Part shown: positions 51,168-61,028 of the stretch, piece after piece
Layout: each line of letters begins with the position of its first letter
Numbering within the stretch: position 1 is the stretch's first letter
Assembly: GCF_014243395.1 (NCBI RefSeq)
Contig: NZ_JACLCP010000005.1
Location: 62,001 to 126,000 of the forward strand
DNA: 64,000 bases
Origin: Winogradskyella flava
GTDB taxonomy: Bacteria > Bacteroidota > Bacteroidia > Flavobacteriales > Flavobacteriaceae
Direction: 5' to 3'
The notes under the pieces: generated by a model
The model's input: only the letters and a program-made list of their open reading frames with translations
Database searches by the model: none
What the model was told of the DNA's origin: nothing
Made by a program: the position numbers and the translations under genes

Positions 51168-54014
51168 ATGAAATATATATTTACTACTATGTTTTTCATA
51201 GTGGCTAGCACTTCCTTTGCGCAAATTAAAATAGATGGAATTGTTAAGGATAGTATAGGTAATCCATTGGAACTTGCAAATGTGGTTGCAATTAATAAAG
51301 AAACGAATGGGTTAGAATCTTTTGCTATTACAAATGAAGAAGGGAAATATAGGCTTAGTGTTGAGAAAAACACCAAATATATACTTCAAGTAAGTTCTAT
51401 TGGTTACAAGGCAATTAGTGATACCTATGAAACTAAAGAGGTAGATGTTAGCAAAGACTTCGTTTTAAAAGAAGATAACCTGTTGGACGAGATAGAATTG
51501 ACTTATGAAATTCCTGTTAAGATAGATGGAGACACTATAACTTATAATGCAGATTCTTTTAAGAGGCCAACAGATAGAAAGCTTGGTGATTTATTAAAAA
51601 ACATGCCAGGAATAGAAGTCAATGACGCAGGAGAGGTTAAGGTAGAGGGAAAAACAATTCAAAAACTAATGATTGATGGCGAAGTTTTTTTCGATGGAGA
51701 CACCAAATTAGGAACTAAAAATATACCATCCAATGCTGTGGATAAAGTACAAGTTTTAAAAAATTTCTCTGAAGTAGACCAGTTAAAAGGAGTGCAAGAT
51801 AATTCAGATAATTTGGCTTTAAATATCAAACTTAAAGAAGGCAAAAAGAATTTTTGGTTTGGAGATATTAAGGCTGGAGTTGGATTTTCAGGAGATTTTG
51901 ACATACCAAATAACGATGTTGCTTTTGATACAGGATTGTCATCTAACTTTACTTTAAAAGGAGATAACCTTTATGTGTTACAACCAAAGTTATTTTACTA
52001 TAGTCCAAAATACAGTATTAATTTAATCGGTGATTTAAATAATATTGGAGAAGTCGTTCTTAATAGAAGTGACCTTTTTAAACTCTCTAGTGGGTTTAGA
52101 GCTCCAAGTGCCTCTAGTGGTACAAATATTAACCTGGGTAATAATGATATAGGTTTTTTAGCAATTCAAAATAATAATGCTTTAGATATAAATACAAAGC
52201 TCGGTGCTGCCAACTTCAGCTATTCGCCAACTAAAAATATAAGTATTAATGGTTTTGGGGTGTTTTCAAGTAGTCGAGTAGATCAAAGACAGAATCGCTT
52301 TGCACAGTTTGTACAATTCGAAGATAACCCAGACACTGCAATAGATGAGTCTCTTAATACACCACCAGATGAGGCAACAGTTAGTCAGACGCAACAAGCT
52401 TCAGATATAGGGTTATTAAAATTAAGCGGAAAATACAAACCTAATTCAAATAATCAATTAGAATACAACATACAAGGACGATTGTCAAAAACTTCACAAA
52501 CTCAGGATTTCTTTTCGACAGTTACAGGGAGTACCGACGAATTTGAAGATATTACACCTTTTAGCTTAAGACAAAGTTTAAATTATTATTATACTTTCAA
52601 TGAGAACAATATTTTTGCACTATCGTCTCAATATCTAATTCAAGATGAAGATCCATTCTATAACGCGGCATTAGAGAATAACCCATCTAATAATGACGAT
52701 GACGATGCTGATGCCTTTGATTTAACAGCTGAGAATTTAGGTTTAAATAGATCATTTGATAATTATAATTTATCTCAAGAAAGGCGTGTTAAAACCAATC
52801 AACTAGATTCTAGATTAGACTATTGGAATGTTCTTACAGAAAGAAGTAATATTAATTTTACATTAGGCACTACATTAAGTCGTCAACGTTTCAACTCTGA
52901 TTTTTTCCAACTGTTAGGGAATATGGGAGATTTAAACCGCTCAGAATTTGTTCCAACACCACTAATAAATGATGGACTTAATACAAATGATATAGAGTAT
53001 AGATTTTCTGATTTGTATGCAGGAATACACTATCAATTTAAAACAGGCATATTTACTTTTACGCCTGGTTTTAATTTACATGCTTACAGTGTAAATAATA
53101 AACAGTTTGGAGAAGAATTTGATGACAGTTTTTTTAGAATTTTACCGGATTTTACAGCAAGAATTAAATTAAAAAAGAGTGAAAATTTAAGGTTCCGATA
53201 TAATATGAGAACACAGTTTAATGATGTAAAGAGGTTTGCTAGAGGGTTAGTATTAAATAACTTTAATGCGCCTTTTTCGGGTAATCCAATTTTAGAGAAT
53301 GGACTTTCTCACGTGGCTAGCTTAAATTACTCAAGTTTCAATCAATTTAATAATACCAATGCTTTTGCAAATGTTACTTACACGAAGAGTATAAACCAAG
53401 TGCAAAGTAATGTTGATTTTAGCAGTGTTATTAGAACAAGAACTCTATTTAATTCTCCTATAGACAATGAATCTGTAGTTGCAAGTGGCAGTTTTCAAAA
53501 AAGATTAAAGAGGATAACAGGAACTTTAGGAGGTAGTTTTACTTACAATAAGTTTAATCAATTATTTGTAGGAGTACCTACAATAAATGAGAATTATAAT
53601 CAAAATTATTTTGCCCGAATACGAACTAATTTTAGAACAGCTCCGAATATTCAGTTAGCTTATAATTATGCAAAAGCAGATAACAACCAAGGTGGCAGAA
53701 ACACCAAGTTTTTTACAAATTCACCTTCTATTGAATTTGATGCCTATATCTTTAAATCATTGACATTTAGAACAGATTACGGCTATACTCGTATTAGTAA
53801 TGAAAGTGGAACATTAAATTCATTCGATTTTTGGAATGCTACTCTATCCTATAGAGGAAAGCCAGATTCTAAATTAGAATATGAAATTAGAGCTACTAAT
53901 TTATTAAATACACGTTCCAGAGATAGAAATAGTGTTAATAATTTTTCATCTAATTTCAACCAGACTTTCATTCAGCCAAGATTTATAACATTTAGATTAG
54001 TATACGATTTGTAA
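51168..54014 (+). CDS. TonB-dependent receptor-like outer-membrane protein, copy 1
   Basis: 948 residues from the ATG at 51168, giving signal peptide VASTSFAQIK; a GTG at 51132 is less likely. Residues about 20-105 are a carboxypeptidase-regulatory-like domain (DGIVKDSIGNPLELANVVAI). A plug-like domain follows (NMPGIEVNDAGEVKVEGK, DGEVFFDGDTKLGTKNIP, VDKVQVLKNFSEVDQLKG). The remaining 650 residues are barrel strands with a final ITFRLVYDL. No canonical TonB box is obvious. Proteins like this either import ligands or form GLPGLI-linked assemblies. It is paralogous with the receptor at 56178-58967 along the whole length. Confidence 0.85.
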   Translation: MKYIFTTMFFIVASTSFAQIKIDGIVKDSIGNPLELANVVAINKETNGLESFAITNEEGKYRLSVEKNTKYILQVSSIGYKAISDTYETKEVDVSKDFVLKEDNLLDEIELTYEIPVKIDGDTITYNADSFKRPTDRKLGDLLKNMPGIEVNDAGEVKVEGKTIQKLMIDGEVFFDGDTKLGTKNIPSNAVDKVQVLKNFSEVDQLKGVQDNSDNLALNIKLKEGKKNFWFGDIKAGVGFSGDFDIPNNDVAFDTGLSSNFTLKGDNLYVLQPKLFYYSPKYSINLIGDLNNIGEVVLNRSDLFKLSSGFRAPSASSGTNINLGNNDIGFLAIQNNNALDINTKLGAANFSYSPTKNISINGFGVFSSSRVDQRQNRFAQFVQFEDNPDTAIDESLNTPPDEATVSQTQQASDIGLLKLSGKYKPNSNNQLEYNIQGRLSKTSQTQDFFSTVTGSTDEFEDITPFSLRQSLNYYYTFNENNIFALSSQYLIQDEDPFYNAALENNPSNNDDDDADAFDLTAENLGLNRSFDNYNLSQERRVKTNQLDSRLDYWNVLTERSNINFTLGTTLSRQRFNSDFFQLLGNMGDLNRSEFVPTPLINDGLNTNDIEYRFSDLYAGIHYQFKTGIFTFTPGFNLHAYSVNNKQFGEEFDDSFFRILPDFTARIKLKKSENLRFRYNMRTQFNDVKRFARGLVLNNFNAPFSGNPILENGLSHVASLNYSSFNQFNNTNAFANVTYTKSINQVQSNVDFSSVIRTRTLFNSPIDNESVVASGSFQKRLKRITGTLGGSFTYNKFNQLFVGVPTINENYNQNYFARIRTNFRTAPNIQLAYNYAKADNNQGGRNTKFFTNSPSIEFDAYIFKSLTFRTDYGYTRISNESGTLNSFDFWNATLSYRGKPDSKLEYEIRATNLLNTRSRDRNSVNNFSSNFNQTFIQPRFITFRLVYDL

Positions 54015-54091
54015 CTGTACAGCTTTAAGACTCATGTAATGTCTATGTTAATATTATGGTAAACACGAGACACTTTGTTTAATGTTTTAAA

Positions 54092-54099
54092 TATATTTG
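54092..54099 (+). promoter_or_regulatory. Putative -7 element of GLPGLI copy 2
   Basis: TATATTTG, a perfect TAnnTTTG 31 bp before the start codon. TTAAAC and TTAAC motifs flank it but not in 10-bp phase. Confidence 0.4.
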
Positions 54100-54130
54100 T
54101 TAAACAAAATAATAATTAACACGTTTTACC

Positions 54131-55012
54131 ATGAGATCACTACTATTAAAATCTAGCTTTTTCATATTCTTATTTCTTTTAGCCAATAATTTAGATACCG
54201 TTGAATTAAGGAATTTCAATGATGATAACACTGTTCAAGAGTTTCAAGGACAGGCTACATATATTTCCAAATCTACTATGGAGTTGGGAAGATGGGGAGC
54301 AAGATTGAGTGAAGAGCAGAAAAAACAAGTAAAGGCAAGACTTAAAAACAGATTGGAAAAAAAATACATTTTGACCTTTAATAAGGAAGAAGCTTTGTTT
54401 TATGAAGATGAAAAACTAGATGCGATGTCTGGTGCCACTGATTCTTGGGGAAAGAATTTTGCGCCTGGGAAGCAGTATAAAAATGTAAAGAGCAACGAGC
54501 AAATTCAAAATCAAGAGTTTTACGGTAAGCAGTTTTTGGTCAAGGATAATTTGCAGAATATAGAATGGCAATTGGGTAAAGAGACAAAGCAGATAGGGAA
54601 TTACACTTGTTTTAAGGCTACAGCATCAATTCCAACTAGTGATTTGACTTGGTATGATTTTTCATGGAGTCGATTACAAAATCCTAATACGACGGAGGAA
54701 GAATCTGATTCTAAAAGTGACGAAACACAAGAGCCTTCAGTGGATATGACGGAAGTAGAAGCTTGGTATTCGCCTCAAATTCCTGTTGGCCATGGACCAT
54801 TAGAATATTGGGGACTACCAGGATTAATATTAGAAGTCAGTGCAGGTAATACTACAATGCTATGTACCAAAGTAGTTATAAATCCAGAAGATAAAGTTGA
54901 AATTAGCGCACCAGAAAAAGGTAAAATAGTGAGCAAGCAAGAATACCAAGAGACTATTGTAGAAAAAATGAAAGAATTTCGGAATAATAGAATGGGTAGA
55001 AGAAGAGGATAA
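54131..55012 (+). CDS. GLPGLI family protein, copy 2
   Basis: 293 residues. An N-terminal hydrophobic helix (FFIFLFLLAN) without the usual AQ cleavage site; the start of the mature part, FQGQATYISKSTMEL, matches the other copies. The family signature is WGLPGLILEVSAGNTTMLCTKV, and LGKETKQIGNYTCFKATA is the shared upstream block with its cysteine. It is closer to copy 3 than to copy 1 (both have LEKKYILTFNKEE/LEKEYILTFNKSE-type segments). Own promoter element, 156-bp gap before copy 3. Confidence 0.83.
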   Translation: MRSLLLKSSFFIFLFLLANNLDTVELRNFNDDNTVQEFQGQATYISKSTMELGRWGARLSEEQKKQVKARLKNRLEKKYILTFNKEEALFYEDEKLDAMSGATDSWGKNFAPGKQYKNVKSNEQIQNQEFYGKQFLVKDNLQNIEWQLGKETKQIGNYTCFKATASIPTSDLTWYDFSWSRLQNPNTTEEESDSKSDETQEPSVDMTEVEAWYSPQIPVGHGPLEYWGLPGLILEVSAGNTTMLCTKVVINPEDKVEISAPEKGKIVSKQEYQETIVEKMKEFRNNRMGRRRG

Positions 55013-55016
55013 TCAA

Positions 55017-55047
55017 TTAACAGAAGTTTAACGCAATTAAAATTAAC
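55017..55047. promoter_or_regulatory. Cluster of TTAAC sites upstream of GLPGLI copy 3
   Basis: TTAAC at 55017-55021, 55028-55032 and 55043-55047 (steps of 11 and 15 bp). A weaker echo of the phased array at 49697-49722, possibly bound by the same regulator. Confidence 0.3.
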
Positions 55048-55137
55048 GTTTCGCATCTAAAGTAGTCTAAGCTTATAGTAATAAAGTTGAATATGCAATG
55101 TAACATTTCTTTAAGATGTGCACTTGAATTATAGACT

Positions 55138-55145
55138 TACATTTG
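55138..55145 (+). promoter_or_regulatory. Putative -7 element of GLPGLI copy 3
   Basis: TACATTTG, a perfect TAnnTTTG 23 bp before the start codon. Confidence 0.45.
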
Positions 55146-55168
55146 TTGTTAATCATTAATCATTAAAA

Positions 55169-56062
55169 ATGAAAAAGCCGCTTTTAATACTTACGTTATT
55201 ATTTACATTCTGTTTTTGCTCAGTTTCGATTGCTCAAGACTTTCAGGGGAAAGCCCATTATATGTCTAAAACCACTATGGATTTAGATCAATGGGGAGGA
55301 CGGGAAATGAGTCCAGAACGTAAGAAGCAAATCCAGGAAAGAATGAAAAGTTTTTTGGAAAAGGAATACATTTTAACCTTTAACAAGTCTGAATCCATCT
55401 ACAAAGAAGATGAAAAGTTAGAAGCACCTGGAGGATCTGGCCGAGGATTTGGAAGTTTTGGTAGTAGCTTTACAGGTGGTCCAAAATATAAAAATGTAAA
55501 AACAAAGGAAGTATTACAGGATCAAGAGTTTTTTGGAAAGCAATTTCTGATTAAGGATGACTTAAAAGGATTGGAATGGAAAATGGGAACTGAAACAAAG
55601 CAAATCGGTAATTATACTTGCTTTAAAGCCACAGCGACGAAAACTGTAGATCAGTTCGATTGGAGAAGCATGAGAAGACGTGGAAGGGGTCAAGATAATA
55701 AAGAAAAGAAAGAAAGCGAGGTCGCTAAAGACTCCACAAAAACAAATGACGATCCAATGAGCGAAATTGAAGTGCCAAAAACTATAGAAGTCGTTGCTTG
55801 GTATACACCTCAGATTCCGATTAATCAAGGTCCAGATGATTATTGGGGTTTACCTGGTCTCATCTTAGAAGTTAATGCCGATAGAACTACAATTTTATGT
55901 ACAAAAATTGTAATGAATCCCGAGGAAAAAGAGGATATCGAAAAACCTGAAAAAGGAGAAGAAGTGACGCAAGCAGAATACACTGAAATCATCACCAAGA
56001 AGATGCAAGAAATGCGGGAGATGTACGGCGGAAGAAATAGAGGCGGTGGCCGAAGAAACTAG
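55169..56062 (+). CDS. GLPGLI family protein, copy 3
   Basis: 297 residues with signal peptide (VSIAQDF). The mature start FQGKAHYMSKTTMDLDQWGGRE parallels copy 2. The signature is WGLPGLILEVNADRTTILCTKI, and GTETKQIGNYTCFKATAT is the shared cysteine block. A charged, low-complexity stretch (about 165-195) sits between these, and the C-terminus is Arg/Gly-rich (GGRNRGGGRRN), which copies 1 and 2 have only in part. It precedes the second receptor by 115 bp, repeating the GLPGLI-receptor order of the first round. Confidence 0.85.
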   Translation: MKKPLLILTLLFTFCFCSVSIAQDFQGKAHYMSKTTMDLDQWGGREMSPERKKQIQERMKSFLEKEYILTFNKSESIYKEDEKLEAPGGSGRGFGSFGSSFTGGPKYKNVKTKEVLQDQEFFGKQFLIKDDLKGLEWKMGTETKQIGNYTCFKATATKTVDQFDWRSMRRRGRGQDNKEKKESEVAKDSTKTNDDPMSEIEVPKTIEVVAWYTPQIPINQGPDDYWGLPGLILEVNADRTTILCTKIVMNPEEKEDIEKPEKGEEVTQAEYTEIITKKMQEMREMYGGRNRGGGRRN

Positions 56063-56177
56063 AATAACTACAATAATCTAATCAACTTATGAAATGAGCC
56101 ATAATACATCTTGATTGTAACCAAGGTGATTACAGGCAAGTTCCATCTGACCACTAAAAAACAATAAAAATCAACAG

Positions 56178-58967
56178 ATGAAAAGAATTTTAATACTACT
56201 ATTTTTGGTAGTAACCAGTACTTCCTTTGCTCAAATTAAAATGCAAGGTGTTGTAAAAGATAGTATTGGTGCTCCCTTGGAGTTGGCAAATGTCATTGCT
56301 ATAAATCAAGAAACAAGTGCCTTAGAATCTTATGCTATTACTAATGATAAGGGTAAATATGTATTGTCCTTAGGTAAAAATGGTAAGTACAAAGTACAGG
56401 TAAGCTATATTGGTCTAAAGTCTTTCGAGCAGATCATCACAACTAAGGAAGAAGATATCAACAGGGATTTTACCTTAATGCCAGATAACTCCTTAGACGC
56501 TGTTGAGCTAACTTATGAGATGCCTGTGACGATTAAAGGCGACACGCTTATTTATAATGCCGATTCCTTTAAAAATGGGTCTGAACGAAAGTTGGAAGAT
56601 GTATTGGAAAAATTACCAGGCGTAGAAATCAATGAGGATGGACAGGTCGAAGTCGAAGGCAAAGTTGTGAATAAATTAATGGTTAATGGTAAGGATTTTT
56701 TTGATGGTGATACCAAACTAGCTACTAAAAATATTCCTTCAAATGCCGTAGATAAGGTTGAGGTATTAAGAAATTATTCTGAGGTGGGACAATTACGAAG
56801 TGTCACCAACAATCAAGATAATGTGGCCTTAAATATTAAACTAAAAGAAGGTAAGGAAAACTTTTGGTTTGGAGATATTACTGCAGGAGGAGGTACTGCC
56901 CCATCTCCAAATGATGAGTTGTATTTGGTACAACCCAAACTATTTTATTACAGTCCAAAATATAGTGTTAACATTATTGGAGACATGAATAACATTGGTG
57001 AAGTTGCCTTGACTAACCGTGACTTAAGAAACTTTGGTGGTGGATTTGGATTTAGATTGCCAAGTAGAACTAGTGGAACCAATATCAATCTCGGCGATAA
57101 TGGACTTGGTGGATTAACCAATATTGCCAATGCCCAAGAAGTAATTACGAAATTAGCAACAGCAAATTTTAGTTATTCACCGAGTAAATCATTGGATTTA
57201 AGCGGATTTGTTATATACAATAGTAGCAGATTACGAACACGCGAAGAAAGTTTCTTTGATTATATAGAGGTTGAGGACGATCCTTCGACTCCAATTGATG
57301 AATCTGCAAATATTCCACCAGACGAGGCAACAGTTTCAAGGGGTAGAGAAGCTTCTAATCAGGCTATAGCCAAGTTGAGTGCGTCTTATAAACCCAATGT
57401 CAATAATCAGTTGGATTATGACCTTTTAGGCCGTATCTCGGACGATGAAGAACGGCAGAATTTATTTTCATCCGTTGTTGGTGTTACAGATCAAGTGGAT
57501 CGGGTAAAGCCATTTAGTATCAACCAGACTTTGAACTACTACTACACCTTAGATGAAAATAATATTTTTGCGTTTGAAGCGCAGCATCTTATCAAGGATG
57601 AAGATCCATTTTACAATGCCTTGTTAGTAAACGACCCAACACCACCAAATACCCAGGACGCCTTTGATGCCACTGCTTTTGGTTTAGGTTTAAATCAAGA
57701 CCAGTTCAGCTATGATATCAATCAGGAACGACGTGTGAAGTCAAATCAGCTGGATGCTAAATTGGATTATTATAATATCCTTAATGCTAAAAGTAATATC
57801 AACTTAACGCTTGGTACCATATTAAGTAATCAAAAGTTTAACTCTAATATTTTTCAGTTTTTAGATAACGGCGCACAGTTTAATCCAACACCAACAATTA
57901 CAGATGAAGATGGAAATCCGTTATCTGCCGAAAATGATAATGTAGATTATAGTTTTAGGGATATCTACTTAGGTGTACATTACAGATTTAAAACGGGCAA
58001 ATTTACCTTTACGCCAGGCTTATCTTTCCATGCTTACGGAAATAAAAATACGCAAGGAGGTGATACTTTCGAAGATAACTTCTTTAACGTATTACCAGAT
58101 TTTGAAGCTAGGATTCAATTCAAAAAGAGTGAAAGTTTGCAGTTTAATTATAACATGACCAATACGTTTACGGATGTTACCAATATCGCTGAAGGTCTAG
58201 TGCTTAACAACTTTAACAGTATACAATTTGGTAATCCTGAGCTGCAAAATGCATTATCACATAATATAAGACTGTTCTATAGTAGCTTTAACTTATTCAA
58301 CTACACAAATGTATTTGCAGGATTAAATTATAGTAAGAATGAAGACCAGATCCGTTCATTGACAAATTTTCAAAGTGTGATTAGAACAAACAGTTTCTTT
58401 AATTCTCAGTTCGCAGATGAAACCGCATCATTATTTGGTAGAGTGCAACGTACTTTTGGAAAAATTAGAGCGAGTTTAAGAGCTAATTTTAGCTATAGTA
58501 AGTTTAATCAATTTATTCAATCTAGTACAAGCCCTTCAATTAATGAAAGCTTTACACAAAATTATACGCCAGAAATTCGTACCAATTTTAGAGAAGCGCC
58601 AAATGTAAGACTACGTTATGGGTATACTATTAGAAACAATGACCAAGGTGCCAATTCAAATAAGTTTATAACACGGGCACCATCTATAGAGTTTGATGCC
58701 TATATCTGGGACGCTGTAACATTTGTCACGGATTTCACATATACAGAACAAGAAAATAATGGTCAAGTAGAAGACTTTAAAACCTGGAATGCTTCTTTAC
58801 GCTATAGAAAAGGTAGAGATGCGAAATGGGAATACTCGTTGAGAGCTTCCAATATTTTAGATATTGATTCTAATATCAGTAATGGCGCGGGTAATATCTC
58901 AGTGTTTAGTTCTGAAACCTTTATTCAACCAAGGTTTCTGACTTTCAGGTTAACCTATACTTTATAG
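56178..58967 (+). CDS. TonB-dependent receptor-like outer-membrane protein, copy 2
   Basis: 929 residues: signal peptide (VTSTSFAQIK), carboxypeptidase-regulatory-like domain (QGVVKDSIGAPLELANVIAI), plug-like domain (KLPGVEINEDGQVEVEGK, NGKDFFDGDTKLATKNIP), and a barrel ending in LTFRLTYTL. It matches copy 1 (51168-54014) domain by domain, with the same KLKEGK-NFWFGDI segment opening the barrel, so the two came from one ancestor by tandem duplication together with GLPGLI genes. Substrate unknown. Confidence 0.85.
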   Translation: MKRILILLFLVVTSTSFAQIKMQGVVKDSIGAPLELANVIAINQETSALESYAITNDKGKYVLSLGKNGKYKVQVSYIGLKSFEQIITTKEEDINRDFTLMPDNSLDAVELTYEMPVTIKGDTLIYNADSFKNGSERKLEDVLEKLPGVEINEDGQVEVEGKVVNKLMVNGKDFFDGDTKLATKNIPSNAVDKVEVLRNYSEVGQLRSVTNNQDNVALNIKLKEGKENFWFGDITAGGGTAPSPNDELYLVQPKLFYYSPKYSVNIIGDMNNIGEVALTNRDLRNFGGGFGFRLPSRTSGTNINLGDNGLGGLTNIANAQEVITKLATANFSYSPSKSLDLSGFVIYNSSRLRTREESFFDYIEVEDDPSTPIDESANIPPDEATVSRGREASNQAIAKLSASYKPNVNNQLDYDLLGRISDDEERQNLFSSVVGVTDQVDRVKPFSINQTLNYYYTLDENNIFAFEAQHLIKDEDPFYNALLVNDPTPPNTQDAFDATAFGLGLNQDQFSYDINQERRVKSNQLDAKLDYYNILNAKSNINLTLGTILSNQKFNSNIFQFLDNGAQFNPTPTITDEDGNPLSAENDNVDYSFRDIYLGVHYRFKTGKFTFTPGLSFHAYGNKNTQGGDTFEDNFFNVLPDFEARIQFKKSESLQFNYNMTNTFTDVTNIAEGLVLNNFNSIQFGNPELQNALSHNIRLFYSSFNLFNYTNVFAGLNYSKNEDQIRSLTNFQSVIRTNSFFNSQFADETASLFGRVQRTFGKIRASLRANFSYSKFNQFIQSSTSPSINESFTQNYTPEIRTNFREAPNVRLRYGYTIRNNDQGANSNKFITRAPSIEFDAYIWDAVTFVTDFTYTEQENNGQVEDFKTWNASLRYRKGRDAKWEYSLRASNILDIDSNISNGAGNISVFSSETFIQPRFLTFRLTYTL

Positions 58968-58974
58968 AATTTTA

Positions 58975-59004
58975 AAAGCATTCGAAAATACGAAAGCTTT
59001 GGTT
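58975..59004. terminator. Terminator between convergent receptor and lipoprotein genes
   Basis: AAAGCATTCG (58975-58984) with CGAAAGCTTT (58991-59000), nine of ten pairs, followed by GGTTTT; it can work on both strands. Confidence 0.6.
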
Positions 59005-60903
59005 TTAGTTATCTCGAATAAGATGCATATATCCGCTTATTGGAACATTCTCTTCATTTAATTGTGGGGGATCGAAGATGCCAAAAGTGTAAGATACATC
59101 AAGCGTTCCTGAAAAATTTATTTCAACAACTTCACCTTCTTCGGTACCTAATGTGAATATCTCTGCTGTCCCAACAAAATTATGGGTATAATGATTATTA
59201 TCAGAATAGTCTAAGTGGTTAAGGATATTACGAACGGTCAAATCGACAGATGGTGAAGACCCAGTCCCATCTTCGCTATTATATGTGCCTGCACCATTGA
59301 AATTAGAGAATCCTAAAACAAATCTAGTTTCAGTGGCGAAAGTTGTCCTTACATAGCCAGCAGTTAAACTATTGTTATCAGTATATATTAAGCATTTAAA
59401 AAGAGTCTCATCTAACGAAGGTGGTGGTTCACTTATTAATGTTTGAGGAGCATTATTACCTACTTGGAAGTAGATATAGCTATATGCATAATCTTCGCAA
59501 GATAAGATGTCTCCAACTTCAGTTAATGGTGAAACGAAATTATAAGTTACATCATTTGAACTTTGAGAATTTGTATAATCTATTGCTGTTATGGTGAAAT
59601 CAGAAGATTCTAAACACCTATAAAAGCTAATTTCGAAAGTACCATCAGTGACTTCATTTATGACTTCTAAATTATCGTAAGATAGCTTTACATAACCATT
59701 TGTTACAGGCTCACCATCACAAGTTAAAAAATTACCAGTAACAGTTTCTTCAACAATATTGGGAGTTTCTGAAACGATAATTGTAATACTAGAATCTATA
59801 GCAAATGGTCCTACGGTTTCGGTATGTATAGATGTATCGTTACATAAAACATTACTGAAAACGTTAAGCACTAAACTTTCATCTATCGGTACTAAGCCAC
59901 AAACTTCACCAACATCATTGGTAATCCCCGTGCTTGTAGAAAACAAATAATCTGGATTTGAATGTGTCAAAGTAATTCTTTGATTGGCTATTGGATTATT
60001 CTCTTGATTTACCAATGTAATACATAAATTAACTGCTGGAAACTCAGCGTCTAAATTCCAAAAGGAGAAATGTGATACATTGCCTACATACATATTGCCT
60101 TGTAAGGTGGCTTGTCCCTCTTCTTTCCAGTAGCCTCTGTCTTCATCAAAATACCAAAGCGGAATAGTTGGTGGCGCTATGCTAATCAAGCTAGCATTTA
60201 TAGGAATCTTAATTTCAGAAGTAGCACCTTCAGCTAAGTTTAAATCTTCTCCACTAGAACCTCTTAACTCTACAGCTAACATACCTAATGTTTGTAGCAT
60301 GCGTTCTTCACCATCTTCATTTTCTGCATATAGCATACCAGGCATTTGTGTCTCCATGTCATCATCTGCTGGATCTAAATAATGCATAATCACATCCACA
60401 GTACCAGAATAAACCGAGCCATCTTCTTTAATGAAATCGCCATCAAAACTTACAGAACTGCCATCATTTGAGGTAACTGTTCCAGAGCTGCCACTGGCAA
60501 CAGAACCTACTGCTGTAGCTTCAAGTAACATAATAGTGACTTTGTTTGTGCCGTTAGATGGTACAACACTACGTGATCCATGAATATAGCCTGCTTTTTC
60601 AGCTTTTATGTAACCAAAGCGTTCGTTAATATTGGCATTTCTAATAATGAATATACCGTCGCTGTCGGTCATGGCCGTTTCATTACCAATGGTTATGATA
60701 ACACCCTCAATTGGGTTATGATTTTGGTCGATGACATTTCCTAAAAAATCTCGCGATATCTCAGGGCCAAAATATTCGGAAAATGTATCAGGGGTGTTGT
60801 CTTGTTGTCCGCCATTTCCAGAATTGCCATCGTCTTTTTCACACGTGTTAAATAGTAGCAAAAAAGTGAATAGAAATGTTAGAGTAGATATTTTGGATTT
60901 CAT
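59005..60903 (-). CDS. Surface lipoprotein with carboxypeptidase-regulatory and CILP-like domains
   Basis: 632 residues. Lipoprotein signal to Cys21, followed directly by EKDDG, which resembles the surface-export signal known from Bacteroidota lipoproteins. A Gly/Asn/Gln linker, then a carboxypeptidase-regulatory-like domain (about 52-130; FLGNVIDQNHNPIEGVIITIG), then a region with LWYFDEDRGYWKEEGQA and HFSFWNLD that resembles CILP/FAM171-type extracellular domains. Further beta-sandwich repeats follow up to a C-terminal domain (EVVEINFSGTLDVSYTFG). Probably adhesive or structural at the cell surface. No partner genes. Confidence 0.7.
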   Translation of the reverse strand: MKSKISTLTFLFTFLLLFNTCEKDDGNSGNGGQQDNTPDTFSEYFGPEISRDFLGNVIDQNHNPIEGVIITIGNETAMTDSDGIFIIRNANINERFGYIKAEKAGYIHGSRSVVPSNGTNKVTIMLLEATAVGSVASGSSGTVTSNDGSSVSFDGDFIKEDGSVYSGTVDVIMHYLDPADDDMETQMPGMLYAENEDGEERMLQTLGMLAVELRGSSGEDLNLAEGATSEIKIPINASLISIAPPTIPLWYFDEDRGYWKEEGQATLQGNMYVGNVSHFSFWNLDAEFPAVNLCITLVNQENNPIANQRITLTHSNPDYLFSTSTGITNDVGEVCGLVPIDESLVLNVFSNVLCNDTSIHTETVGPFAIDSSITIIVSETPNIVEETVTGNFLTCDGEPVTNGYVKLSYDNLEVINEVTDGTFEISFYRCLESSDFTITAIDYTNSQSSNDVTYNFVSPLTEVGDILSCEDYAYSYIYFQVGNNAPQTLISEPPPSLDETLFKCLIYTDNNSLTAGYVRTTFATETRFVLGFSNFNGAGTYNSEDGTGSSPSVDLTVRNILNHLDYSDNNHYTHNFVGTAEIFTLGTEEGEVVEINFSGTLDVSYTFGIFDPPQLNEENVPISGYMHLIRDN

Positions 60904-60973
60904 AGCTGTTGATGTTAAGTTCTAACCTTTAGATACTAAATATATAAAAGAATTCATACAATATATAAGTAAA

Positions 60974-61003
60974 TAAAAAAGACTGCCTAGAAAAAGACAG
61001 TCT
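60974..61003 (-). terminator. Terminator after metK
   Basis: AGACTG (61003-60998 read on the minus strand) pairs with CAGTCT (60985-60980), followed by a T run. Confidence 0.7.
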
Positions 61004-61028
61004 AAAAAAATTTATAGTCTATTGAGAA

